The position numbers were made by a program, and so were the translations under genes. From positions 640,435-663,665 of the forward strand of contig NW_003143793.1 in assembly GCF_000003605.2 (NCBI RefSeq): a stretch of DNA of 23,231 nt, read 5' to 3'. Shown in pieces: positions 9,610-18,824 of the stretch (within the stretch, counting starts at the first letter, position 1; every line of letters starts with the position of its first letter). The notes beneath the pieces were generated by a model. The model saw nothing but the letters and a program-made list of their open reading frames with translations. It made no database searches and was not told where the DNA came from. Source of the stretch: Saccoglossus kowalevskii. Its lineage: Eukaryota; Hemichordata; Enteropneusta; Harrimaniidae.

Positions 9610-11845
9610 CGTATAATAATGAGACGTTAATCTATATACTTGTACTTAAAGTCTCAAAAACGTTTTGTTTAAAAATAGTAGATCTTAAAGACCAACGATT
9701 GCCCTAAGGACACAATTAACTTTCCGACATGTGTGTGGTCATGGTCAATAACACAAATATAAGTTAATGCATCCACAGAGCCTAGAGTTTATTGTGTATT
9801 CAAGTACCGACAACTGACATACAGAGTCAATTATCAGTATTCGGTCTAGTTAAAAACAAGTGAAAGTAAAAATCGGATTCTGAAACTCATAATTTATATA
9901 GTATGTCTAAATGTACACTGTTATTGCAGCTTCAATCAAGCGGAACTAGAAGAAGAAAAAAACTGCACGTCACGTTGAAGCACTCTTCAATAACGGGGAT
10001 ATATTTTAGTCAATTAAATTGAGACGACTAGAGTAATATTCATGTCAGTAAATAACGATTAACTTAAAGAATAAATCAGTGCAGTATTGCCACAAGTAGG
10101 GCATGCTGTAATTACCACGCAGCCTCTGTAAGTAGTAACTTACGATGAGATATTCAGAGGTCCCATTAAGTCTACGTAATGGCAAATCTTGAATAAAAAC
10201 ACTGTATGTTTAACATGGTTCTAGGGTCCTATCAAAACGTGTCAAATATTCAAATTACGCAATTAACTTGCCGATATGGTATAACGTTTAATAAGATGCG
10301 TGATAAAAAAGTACGTTATATCTAACAGAATATAGTCGTACACATAGTATTGTTATTAAATATACAATTGCGCATGTATTATGTCATGAATTTATAATGC
10401 ATTGCTTATTATAGTTTAAAATATTTAAACATTCTTGTAAGTCACGCACTTACAGAAGATGATAAATAATTTATTCAGCTCTATAGAATGACTGGGGTGT
10501 TTTATTTGTCTGTATTTAATCTCTTATCGCCCGCATCGGTGTATTCGTTCATTGCATTGTGTAATAATATCAATATTGAGCCAAATCAATGTTGTAAAAA
10601 GGCGCTGTGGTTATTTACGAGTGTTTAATATTTAAAACATTTTATATACCCCTCCTTGGCTCGCATTATTTGTTTTTCATCGATATTGCCTTTTATATCA
10701 CTGAGTGCAAGATAACAGCATTGTTCAATGCACGTCGAGTATGAACTGACAAGCGTTCAACACCAGTGAATGGCAGCTATTTAATGAAGCGATACCATGT
10801 ATAAATAACATTTTGCGTGTTGAAGTCAAAACTGTATTTTACACGCGTGTGAAGGCCATTGGAAACAACTGAACAATTGGGTTATCTACAATAGAATATA
10901 AAACAGCCCCAAAATGACGGTATGTGCGTGGGCATTGACATTTAAATTCCGATTCAGAGCATTTGTATGTACACGTAGTGCCTCATTGGTTTGAGCTTTA
11001 TACTACGCCGACTGCAGTAACCAACATATGCTCAATTCAATGTTCTCACCAAGAACGACATGCGCACTTGTGTTGACATGAACGACGAATATAACGCACT
11101 CATTCTTTGGCTGTCATAAACAAATCAGACACTGTCTATTATCGAAACGTGCAGTGCAACAGAAACTTAAAAGTATGTTTTTTATGCATAGCCGGTTACA
11201 GTCAATAATGGAATATTGACGTTATTGCCTGCTTTGTATGATCAACGTGAAAAAGAAAGGCGACGAGTTGATTTTATTTCCGTACATATAAATATGTTCA
11301 TTAAAATAGTTCAGATAAATCAATGTGCCAGGATTTCTACGGATGTTAACATCTTCAGTTGAGCTCTTTGGTTATTACTTGTAATCTCTTCCGATGGTGA
11401 CAGAAATAACGATAGCTTGGCTTCATGCATGAATAGATTTTGCAAACTTGTTTTTTTCAGCATATGTACATATTAAAATATTATTACGCAAATTTTCTCT
11501 GTTTACTCAATCATTTGAAATACAAGTTGTTATGATGATAGGTTATTTCTTATATATGTATTTCTGTGTATTTAATTTGTAAAACAAATAGGTCACTGGG
11601 TGAATAACATTGGATGAATAATGCACGGTTAAAAAATAATGAGACTCTACTCGAATCGAACAAATGTGACCATCACTTGTGTTAAGTGTGAGTTGATTGA
11701 TGAGTTGCAATGGCCTGCGAACAACTGGGTTGATATGTTTTATAATTCGTGCCTGGTATTCGTTTTTTTTTCTTTGTAAATATGGATGGTAATGATGTGT
11801 GTTCTCGCATCAACTACTGCCATTTCAAGTCAATTATATCCCAGA
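9610..11845. other. Non-coding stretch
   Basis: No frame above 60 codons is open here. The stretch is AT-rich, with GTAAGT-AGTA-ACTTAC (10128-10143) as a small hairpin. Nothing else is assignable. Confidence 0.6.
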
Positions 11846-11849
11846 CGAC

Positions 11850-11975
11850 TGACCTTTATCATGTAATATTAACAATAGGTCAATGAGGTCACCGCGTTTT
11901 TATAAATTATCTCACTGTTTCGTTTAGAAGAGTTTGGAGCTGTCGATGTCCTGATCATTCCATGAACTTTGACCT
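11850..11975. promoter_or_regulatory. Cluster of nuclear-receptor-type elements (half-site, DR3, DR1)
   Basis: Within 126 nt there is an inverted half-site TGACCT (11850-11855), a perfect direct repeat AGGTCA-ATG-AGGTCA (11877-11891; DR3, the spacing known for VDR-type/RXR dimers), and on the minus strand AGGTCA-A-AGTTCA (11963-11975; DR1, the spacing used by HNF4 and RXR dimers). The cluster lies about 430-550 nt beyond the receptor stop codon. It could be an enhancer for the receptor or an unseen gene. The motifs are seen; the function is inferred. Confidence 0.5.
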
Positions 11976-12196
11976 GTTTCTATGAGAGATTCGCATACGT
12001 CATAGAGTGTGTTCAACGACACCAATTACTCTTGTCAGTGTGTCATGTACTTGTGTGCTCTTTAAAGAATATACCCTGGGAAATTAAAGTAGAAGTACGT
12101 ATCTTAATAGGTTGGACGAACATCAGTCACAGTCGGTTCATCCGTTCTATACAATGATTACCCGGGAAATACGAAAAATTGGGGATGTCTTCTTTC

Positions 12197-12202
12197 TTTA
12201 TT
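12197..12202 (-). terminator. Candidate polyadenylation signal of the receptor mRNA
   Basis: TTTATT on the plus strand reads AATAAA on the minus strand, about 200 nt beyond the receptor stop codon. It is the first canonical hexamer I found in that interval and would give a 3' UTR of roughly 210-230 nt. AATAAA is frequent in AT-rich DNA, so this is a positional candidate only. Confidence 0.45.
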
Positions 12203-12400
12203 CGAACAACTGAGCCAATTACCGCTTTTCTTCCTCGTCACAAACTGCCCTCGGTTGTTCGGTATATGTACGTGAAGAGAGCACTGACGTATATAAGTAA
12301 CATTTTAAAGAAAAGGGGGCATTGGCCTTTATAGTCGTGACGCTGGTTGGAAATACACACTAATTGACAGCATCCATGTTCTTCGTTACACATGCAGACA

Positions 12401-13387
12401 TTAAGTATGTGGATGCATTTGAGATTCATTATCAAATTTGGCACTTGTGGCGTCTTTTGCAAACAGTGCCTTATACCCGGTGCGTATTTGTTTGTTTCTC
12501 AGGCCGTATATTATAGGGTTGACACACGAATTACAGAACGCCATCAGAACGAACAGTTGAAACACTTGGCTGGCATGGTAATGGGTGAAATATCCCAGCG
12601 AAAAAAGCAGATAGCACACCTGGTCTGGCGCCCAACACGCTGTAAATATCATGACAACCAGAAACAGAGTTTTCACCACTTTCTGGCGAGCTCTCAGCAA
12701 TGACAGCGCAGGGCTGTTGCGCGATGTGTTCTTTTTCAGTAAAATGGCAGCTTGTTTCTTCATCGATTTAAAGATTCTTGTATACACTACGATCATGGTG
12801 GTGACGGGTAGAAAAAAAGTAACTATCAGGTTAAAAACACCGTATATAGACTCGAAACTGGTGTCGGTGCGTATGATCTCACACTGTCGCGTGTTCTCTG
12901 CATTGGTGTTGATGAAGAGTATGAACACATTGAGTAATAGGGCAAAGACCCAGACAAGCGCAACGACGAGCTTAGTGCGCTTTCTCGTAAAATATCGGTT
13001 ATACCGTCCGGGGTGCATAAGAGCGTAGTATCGCTCAATGGTTACAGCAACGAGATTGAACACTGATGCTTTTATAGATACCCAGAGTAAAAATTTAGAC
13101 CAGATAAATCGACAATACAGTTCCCCAATCAGTCCTGGAGAGATGCTTGTAGGCACTGGCAACGGCACGATAACCACCGATGTTATCAAATCAGCTGTAG
13201 CTAAGCTCACCAGAAAATGGTTCGTTATGGTCCGCAGTTTTGGAAATCTGCCAAACGCCGCACATACTAAACTGTTACCTATGATGCCCGTCACTGCGAA
13301 AACACATTGACATACCTGTAACCAGCTCCATGGTCTAATATCGACATTGATCGGGTTAAACGACGTGGTGTTATTATACATTGCCAT
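12401..13387 (-). CDS. Class A (rhodopsin-family) G-protein-coupled receptor, orphan, peptide-receptor-like, intronless
   Basis: This is a plasma-membrane seven-helix receptor that should couple an extracellular ligand to heterotrimeric G proteins. The 328 residues fit a complete class A receptor with short tails. The N-terminus has overlapping glycosylation sequons at N5 and N6. Approximate helices are TM1 23-45 (GN at 37-38), TM2 55-80 (LATAD, D66), TM3 93-117, TM4 139-159 (W146), TM5 181-205 (P194), TM6 236-264 (CWAP 251-254) and TM7 274-296 (NPIIY 290-294). C92 and C169 are the expected TM3-loop 2 disulfide pair. The DRY triad is ERY (118-120), a common variant. The basic helix 8 after NPIIY has no palmitoylatable cysteine. 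An in-frame TGA at 13397-13399 fixes this ATG unless an upstream exon exists; the nearby second Met (residue 3) is an alternative. No frameshift or missing core residue is seen. The pattern resembles the broad galanin/somatostatin/allatostatin-like peptide-receptor set, but ligand and subfamily are not resolvable by eye. Confidence 0.96.
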   Translation of the reverse strand: MAMYNNTTSFNPINVDIRPWSWLQVCQCVFAVTGIIGNSLVCAAFGRFPKLRTITNHFLVSLATADLITSVVIVPLPVPTSISPGLIGELYCRFIWSKFLLWVSIKASVFNLVAVTIERYYALMHPGRYNRYFTRKRTKLVVALVWVFALLLNVFILFINTNAENTRQCEIIRTDTSFESIYGVFNLIVTFFLPVTTMIVVYTRIFKSMKKQAAILLKKNTSRNSPALSLLRARQKVVKTLFLVVMIFTACWAPDQVCYLLFSLGYFTHYHASQVFQLFVLMAFCNSCVNPIIYGLRNKQIRTGYKALFAKDATSAKFDNESQMHPHT

Positions 13388-13400
13388 AGTCCGCGTTCAT
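13374..13400 (-). promoter_or_regulatory. Overlapping upstream ORF (8 codons) at the receptor start
   Basis: An ATG 13 nt upstream of the receptor ATG opens an 8-codon frame (MNADYGNV) that stops at TAA inside the receptor coding sequence. It is out of frame with the receptor, and its ATGA also supplies the in-frame TGA that bounds the receptor ORF. If transcription starts upstream of 13400, scanning ribosomes would meet this ATG first. In other genes, overlapping uORFs usually lower translation of the main ORF. The sequence shows the geometry; the effect is inferred. Confidence 0.55.
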
Positions 13401-13438
13401 AAATCGTTCGCGTTACTGCTAGTCAATGGATACACGCT

Positions 13439-13454
13439 GGGTATAAATATATGC
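13439..13454 (-). promoter_or_regulatory. TATA-like AT stretch upstream of the receptor gene
   Basis: An AT-rich block containing TATATTTATA on the minus strand (TATAAATA on the plus strand) lies about 55 nt upstream of the receptor ATG. A TATA box there would place transcription start near 13410-13420 and give a very short leader that still includes the upstream ATG at 13400. The plus-strand reading matches the TATA consensus better than the minus-strand reading, so direction is uncertain. In AT-rich DNA such matches are common. Confidence 0.35.
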
Positions 13455-13479
13455 TGTTGAGCTCAATCCATGTGCAAAC

Positions 13480-13557
13480 CCACAGTGAAGCCGTTCACAA
13501 TACTTTACGTAACAGGCTTTAGTGAGACAATTCACGTATCCATGGCGACAGAACTGC
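13480..13557 (+). repeat. Proximal copy of a near-identical inverted repeat in the receptor promoter region
   Basis: This 78-nt block begins with ACAGTGAAGCCGTTCACAAT-type sequence and ends at GAACTGC. It matches the reverse complement of 16223-16310 without substitution: 45 nt (13480-13524) plus 33 nt (13525-13557), separated in the distal copy by 10 extra nt. It lies 93-170 nt upstream of the receptor ATG. Inside are a perfect TTACGTAA palindrome (13505-13512) and an RFX X-box-like GTATCCATGGCGAC (13536-13549; 11 of 14 to the palindromic consensus). A 40-codon plus-strand frame (13470-13592) crosses it, but the indel breaks that frame in the other copy, which argues against coding. Confidence 0.92.
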
Positions 13558-13979
13558 TGCAATCAATCAAGAAATCTATAAAATACTGCTGATTAATGAT
13601 TTTTAAGGTCGGTGAAGCCGGTTCAATAGCGTCAGTCATGCATCGGATTGTCTTAAAGCGGTTTGGTAATTAGGTGAGTTACCTACACTCCCGACGATTC
13701 GTGACGAAGCGGCAAATGCCGAATGTGAACATCAGGAAATGGTTGTCTCCCCGTGGTGGAAAATATATCAATATGTTACTTCTGTTTTCAGAAAAAGCTA
13801 TTCGTTTTTTATCTGATTAATTGTGGAATCACGTGGGCACAGCTGGCGATCTCATTAGTGTATACACGCAGCAGTTAGTCCGTACGCGGTATGTTATCTG
13901 CTCCAGTCCAACATATTGACCTGGCTGTACGCACAGTTTCGAATCCTGTTCAGATTTTGTTTTAAAAATGATTTTTATT

Positions 13980-13995
13980 GAAAGAGTACTCTTTC
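13980..13995. repeat. Perfect 16-bp palindrome about 600 bp upstream of the receptor
   Basis: GAAAGAGTACTCTTTC is an exact palindrome with no spacer. It lies 593-608 nt upstream of the receptor ATG. It may be a dimeric protein-binding site or chance; no known factor consensus is matched confidently. Confidence 0.6.
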
Positions 13996-16222
13996 TTTCA
14001 TCCAATAAAGATATCTGTAAAAATAGATATTTATGATAAGAATTTATCGATCACGTGGTATCCACCGTCGATATCAAAGAATTTTATCAAAAGCATGTAT
14101 TATTATCAGAGAATGATGCAACCTCTACTACCTTGTATCGGAGAAAGATTTTTGGATACTTGAGAATTTTACAATGTATCTAGATTATGGGTTAATAGAC
14201 GAGAAGTATATCCTCCAGGTTATTATGGTATAGCTTTCATCGAACATAAATAGGATGACGTCAAAGATCCAGTCAGAATACAGATTGGCTGGCGTATGAA
14301 ATATTACAATTTACAGACTACTTAAAACACCATCTGGGAGTGTTTAACTATTGAAATTGACACTATTTTTAACTTGCTAATTTGAATATCATTTTCGCTA
14401 CACACAGTATTTATGGGATTTCTAATATTTGCACGTATTTTAGAAAGTTAAAGCGGTGCCCTGTTTACGTAGAGTATGTTGTTTGCACGGGTTTTATGGA
14501 AATGTAATATAGTCAGTTCCGAAATTAACTATGGGAATTCTTTTATGTTTATGAATTCATTACATTATTGAATTCATTTTGTTGTTTGCACTTTTAAATA
14601 TCAAATAGAACTTCATGTCCTCTAAGTGGATCATTCGACAAAACCAAAAATTGCGATCCATTCTATGGTTGTTCATCAAAAGCTGAAAGGTTATTGTTTC
14701 CATGGCCATTATACATGAATATTCCAAACAAAGTCTTGTCGATATGTTTGAAAATGGTTGTATTATACCATGCAATGTGATCTCGAGGTGCCGTTCATGA
14801 TTTGCCAGTAATGGCACCATGTTCAATGGTTCATATACACACAGTTTAAGAAAGAATTGTACATATGCACTATCACGTGATTGTGTACAAATAAAAAAAA
14901 TATCAGTTTGTATCATTTCGCTATTACGGAGAAAATATATGTCGTTCGATAATGGAACAGTGACAACTTCGTGTATTTAATTAAATGAGCCAAATAAAAT
15001 AACGGGGATACACACACAAACTCAAAAGAAAGTCATAGACAAAGTCGACAGTGATTATTCTTTGACGACACATCCTTGTCAATACAATATTATACCGACC
15101 GTACTGTTAATAATCGTCCAAATATTTATGCAGTAAATAAGCAATAAATCAAAATACTGTGCGCTGCTCGATATGTTGTACTGTCGAGCTGAATCAATTT
15201 CCGGTGTATTTAGAAATGATTTGTCTGAACGTGAAAATGAATGAAATATGAGTATGTGTATATAATCGCAATTTGTGTACTTTGTCACATAAAACATAAT
15301 TATAAAATATGACATTTAAAGCACACACGGTAACCGTATTGTACTGACACTTTAGTGAACACGGTTTTGTTAATAAAATGAGATAGAAACTCTATATTTT
15401 TTTACTTTGCTTGTTATGAAAATATGCCTCTTACTCTTACAGTGAACTCATTATACATCATCTCGAAATAAGTTACTTCGTGCTAGAGTGTATAATCATA
15501 ATGTCCGTCGCATCGTGCGCGGATACGTCATAATTGGTCCTTATGTGTACAACTTTTTTGTAATATTTTAATGCGATATAAAATATATTAGTTGCCTGTA
15601 TATCTTGGCTGAGGTTATCTTTAAAGCAAATGTACGATTAATAGTATAAGAATGTTTATCCTTTCATTTTCAGATTTACAAAATGTATGATGAGTACAAT
15701 CTGGTCTCAGGATTGAAGTGCGCCAACGCACGATATGTCGGATCACACGATGTGAGTTTTCATAGCCGCACCTGGAAAATACCCACAATCCTATGCGCTC
15801 TGTACTAACATACCCTACATGGTTGGTAAATAATTGTCGAATATTACTAGTACACAGGAGTGTTTCGAGATGATGCATACATTCCGTAGACATATCTTTT
15901 GTGCTTTTGTTTTTATTGTTTTCTGTTCTCCAAATAGCTGAATATTATGGCTTGTTGCGATGACAGAGTAGTACTGATTTTTATCAACAATATGCCAAAT
16001 TTAGTTCATAACTATGTTACAGTAAATAATTCGTTGGTGACTATGAAAATCCTTACTCCTGGTTTTGTCTTGAATGGATGAAAATGACAGCAACTTTATA
16101 ATCTTTATATCTATACTAAATTTCAATATTCTGGTCATATATATTGCAAAATAACCTCCTTGAGAATGCAATAGAGTCCGACATACTTGAATGCATCTCT
16201 GTCAGAGGTTTTTGAGTCTGTG
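13996..16222. other. Non-coding stretch upstream of the receptor
   Basis: This is the loop between the two arms of the inverted pair. It contains a CRE and unrecognised minus-strand frames of 118 codons (14560-14916) and 90 codons (15621-15893) without known domains. A distal promoter or enhancer role is possible but not shown. Confidence 0.55.
14256..14263. promoter_or_regulatory. Consensus CRE octamer upstream of the receptor gene
   Basis: Third exact TGACGTCA, about 870 nt upstream of the receptor ATG. In this position it could serve as a CREB/ATF enhancer element for the receptor. This rests on motif and position alone. Confidence 0.4.
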
Positions 16223-16310
16223 GCAGTTCTGTCGCCATGGATACGTGAATTGTCTGGCGAGTTAACACTAAAGCCTGTTACGTAAAGTATTGTGAACGGC
16301 TTCACTGTGG
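16223..16310 (-). repeat. Distal copy of the inverted repeat, with a 10-nt insertion
   Basis: This is the reverse-complement partner of 13480-13557, about 2.7 kb further from the receptor. The 33-nt part is 16223-16255, the 45-nt part is 16266-16310, and 16256-16265 holds 10 nt absent from the other copy. No substitutions separate the copies over the 78 shared nt. Similarity stops abruptly on both sides, apart from weak resemblance in the next 15-20 nt. A 70-codon minus-strand frame (16135-16347) spans it but resembles nothing I know. Confidence 0.92.
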
Positions 16311-17587
16311 TTTCCACATTCTGGATATGGTCTCCCTTCGTGCACACTCATTCATAGGGCTGCATACAAGTTGTTTTATAAATGCTGTTCATTTCAGAAC
16401 TCATTACAGACATTTACAACTTCTATTTAACACGTCAACATTTTCATCCTAGGCTCTCGGCACCGATGTTGGTGGTAACACACTGATAGCTGATGTGATA
16501 TCGCTGGCAATTTGTCTTCGTTATATCCTCTTTCTGTGATATGATGTAGTCAGATGGCTGAGCGCACGGAAAACATATTTGTAAATTAGGAAAATAAATT
16601 TGAAAAAAAAAAGATCAATACAAATTGAGAAAGCGCATACATTGGCCACATAGAGCGTTAAAGTGTTATCTCACTCTGCTCCTCGCACGGTATAGTATCC
16701 CCCATGTAGCGTTACATCGTGTTAATTACTAGCTCATGTTCTATTGCTATAACACATGATCGAGAATAAAGAATCCATTACGTAACTCTGGACGTTGGGG
16801 CTGAAGTAAATAATCAGCTGGACTATACATTTTGCCAACTGAATCAACATCCAGTCATTGTAGCATACACTACCCCTGGAATAGCAGGGTCAAATACTGC
16901 ATCGAATCAGGAGTAGAACACTTTGATTAATTGACAAGGTATTGCAATACATATCATTATAGTAACAAAGTAGCTCTGTGTCAATATACCATGTATCTAC
17001 TAACACTAACGTACGTCAGTAGTAATCTTCTTCATTGTGTAGTTTGAGTTCTTAACTCCCGATTCAATCTTAACCGATCTAGTAGTTAAAAACATGCAAA
17101 TTAGGGGGGACATGATTAAGAAGACTTGCTATAAAAAAATAATATACATATTTATGCGTTACTATATCAGAAAAGGCAACATACTACGTCAGTAATTGAA
17201 GACGACAGAGAGCACAACGGTTACGCAATAATACACACTGGTAAATAAATCTACACCACATGAGGTCCGTGACTATATATAATCACGATCGTTATGATAC
17301 GCCATAGCAATCGTCTGTATATTTATGGTACTCGCCTAGCCGCTAATCACCCCCACATCAATGCATCTCATTTTATTGTGGCTTCAGAAGCAACAAAATT
17401 ATAACGATTCTTCGTGCACATGTTTTTGCCTGTAGGGATTATGCTACACTTAATCACACTTCTGGGGCTTGATGGTTGCAAGTAAAGGCTAAATACTTAC
17501 CCTTATAAAACGTTTGTGGCGTCCATGTTGTTTGAATGTCAACATAATATTAATCTTTTTATACATATGTCACTATATCTCGATAGG
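16311..17587. other. Non-coding stretch
   Basis: No convincing frame. It has one TTACGTAA octamer (16778-16785) and an A-run near 16.60 kb. Nothing else is assignable. Confidence 0.6.
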
Positions 17588-18245
17588 TTACGGCGTGCCG
17601 TAATTTTGTGGTATTGTACAGGGGGTATCGGCATCCTACTTTATTAGGAAATACGAATTCCAAATATGGAATGATTACTCGGTATTTCCAAATAACAGAC
17701 ATTAAATGGCATGGCAAACGGCTGGATCAGGAAGATTCAAAGATTTGACTGAATTGTATAGAATAAGATCAATACCTATGTGGCCTATTAATTGGAAGCT
17801 GACAGTATATCAATGGAGATTTATTTCCACTTTTTTGTATTCATATTTTTATTTTTGGTTTTGGGCTAAGATGATTTACTTTCATTTTTTTAAAGCAAAA
17901 TTGCGATGTGCATACATCAACTGTGGTGCTGGAATAGTAGTACTGATTCAGTTGGATACGCCCCGATATAGATTATCTATGGCGTCGAGTCTGTATACTA
18001 ATATATCGAGTTGGAATTCGCTTCAGGACTCAAATTGAATTATTATTTAGAAATATGTGTTAACATTTATTTTTGTTAATTTCTTTTTCTACAATCATTA
18101 TTGTTGTCTATGTTGATTACGGTTGTGGTTCAATGTATTACTAACAATTCGCCACATATCATGACGAACCAGTTAGCCACTGAAACGTATCAATCAATCA
18201 AACATATTAAATATCCTGAATATTTGGTTATTTGGCACGCCGTAA
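17588..18245. mobile_element. Possible small element bounded by 12-bp inverted repeats
   Basis: TTACGGCGTGCC (17588-17599) and its exact reverse complement GGCACGCCGTAA (18234-18245) bound about 658 nt. The left end is itself a palindrome (TTACGGC-GT-GCCGTAA, 17588-17603), and CCAAATAAC recurs in subterminal positions (17688-17696 and inverted at 18227-18235). GC-rich 12-mers matching by chance are unlikely in such AT-rich DNA. Inside lie a foldback (17647-17689) and a 110-codon plus-strand frame (17706-18038) with an aromatic-rich hydrophobic middle. That frame has no recognisable transposase motif. No target-site duplication is evident, so a non-autonomous element is tentative. Confidence 0.35.
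17647..17689. repeat. Hairpin with 8-bp outer and 5-bp inner arms
   Basis: GGAAATAC (17647-17654) pairs with GTATTTCC (17682-17689), and inside it ATTCC pairs with GGAAT around AAATAT. It is a compact foldback just inside the left end of the putative element. Confidence 0.7.
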
Positions 18246-18716
18246 TATTTCCTGTTTTATTATTTACATTGAAGTGCTTGCCATAATTTCTATTTTAGGT
18301 ACGATATAATTGTATTTTGTTTTTATTTACATAGATTCGAATTTACGGACCAAACACAATAATGACGATGGTTTACCACACACGTACTATTATATATATT
18401 GTATTAGCTATAATTTAAAAATAAATTGCATGAAATGTACTGTATTTCTCAATTTTCAAAAAATATTTTCAATAGTTCCTGTACATACTTCCTGTTAGTT
18501 ATTAAAGTTAAAGTTAATCATGTTACAGGAAAACCCTAGCTCGTAAACAAAATTATAATTTAATTACTGGAACAGGATATGTTGTTCTCACAGGAAACAA
18601 GTTATTGTCAAAGGTAAAACTGAAGGTCGATAATCAAGAATATATGTACAAAACACATTTCTGCCAGTAATTACATAGAAAACACTATATTTTTTCAAAA
18701 TGGAATTATTTTGTCC

Positions 18717-18824
18717 ATGTTTATTTCATTTATGCACGAAATGTGTGATAATGTATTATTGTGATGATAATATAGCAGGAAAACGTATGCATATCCCACG
18801 ATAATACATAAATGAAATAAACAT
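18717..18824. repeat. Foldback element with 18-bp perfect arms plus an inner 11-bp arm
   Basis: ATGTTTATTTCATTTATG (18717-18734) and CATAAATGAAATAAACAT (18807-18824) are exact complements. Further pairing continues between GTATTATTGTG (18753-18763) and CACGATAATAC (18797-18807) with one mismatch. The right arm is continuous, whereas the left arm is split by 18 nt (18735-18752). The left side therefore gained a short insertion, or the right side lost one. It resembles a foldback/MITE remnant. A structured RNA is less likely, as no conserved loop is known. Confidence 0.85.

Noticed and set aside
12392-13310. Plus-strand frames of 90-125 codons across the receptor (12392-12703, 12651-13028, 13038-13310)
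   Set aside because: They are antisense shadows of the receptor coding sequence and have no domain of their own.
13614-13630. TGAAGCCGGTTCAATA resembling the start of the inverted-pair block
   Set aside because: The match is about 15 nt with gaps and does not continue, so a third copy is not supported.
13930-13950. tRNA/SINE B-box-like TTTCGAATCCTG
   Set aside because: No matching A box at the right distance and no cloverleaf could be drawn.
14560-14916. 118-codon minus-strand frame
   Set aside because: It is the second longest frame in the window but has no motif, signal peptide or membrane pattern, and is within chance length for non-coding DNA. An unseen exon cannot be excluded.
17706-18038. 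110-codon plus-strand frame with an aromatic-rich hydrophobic middle
   Set aside because: No recognisable family. It is bounded by an upstream stop next to the ATG, and the hydrophobicity follows from T-rich codons. Noted only as content of the possible element.
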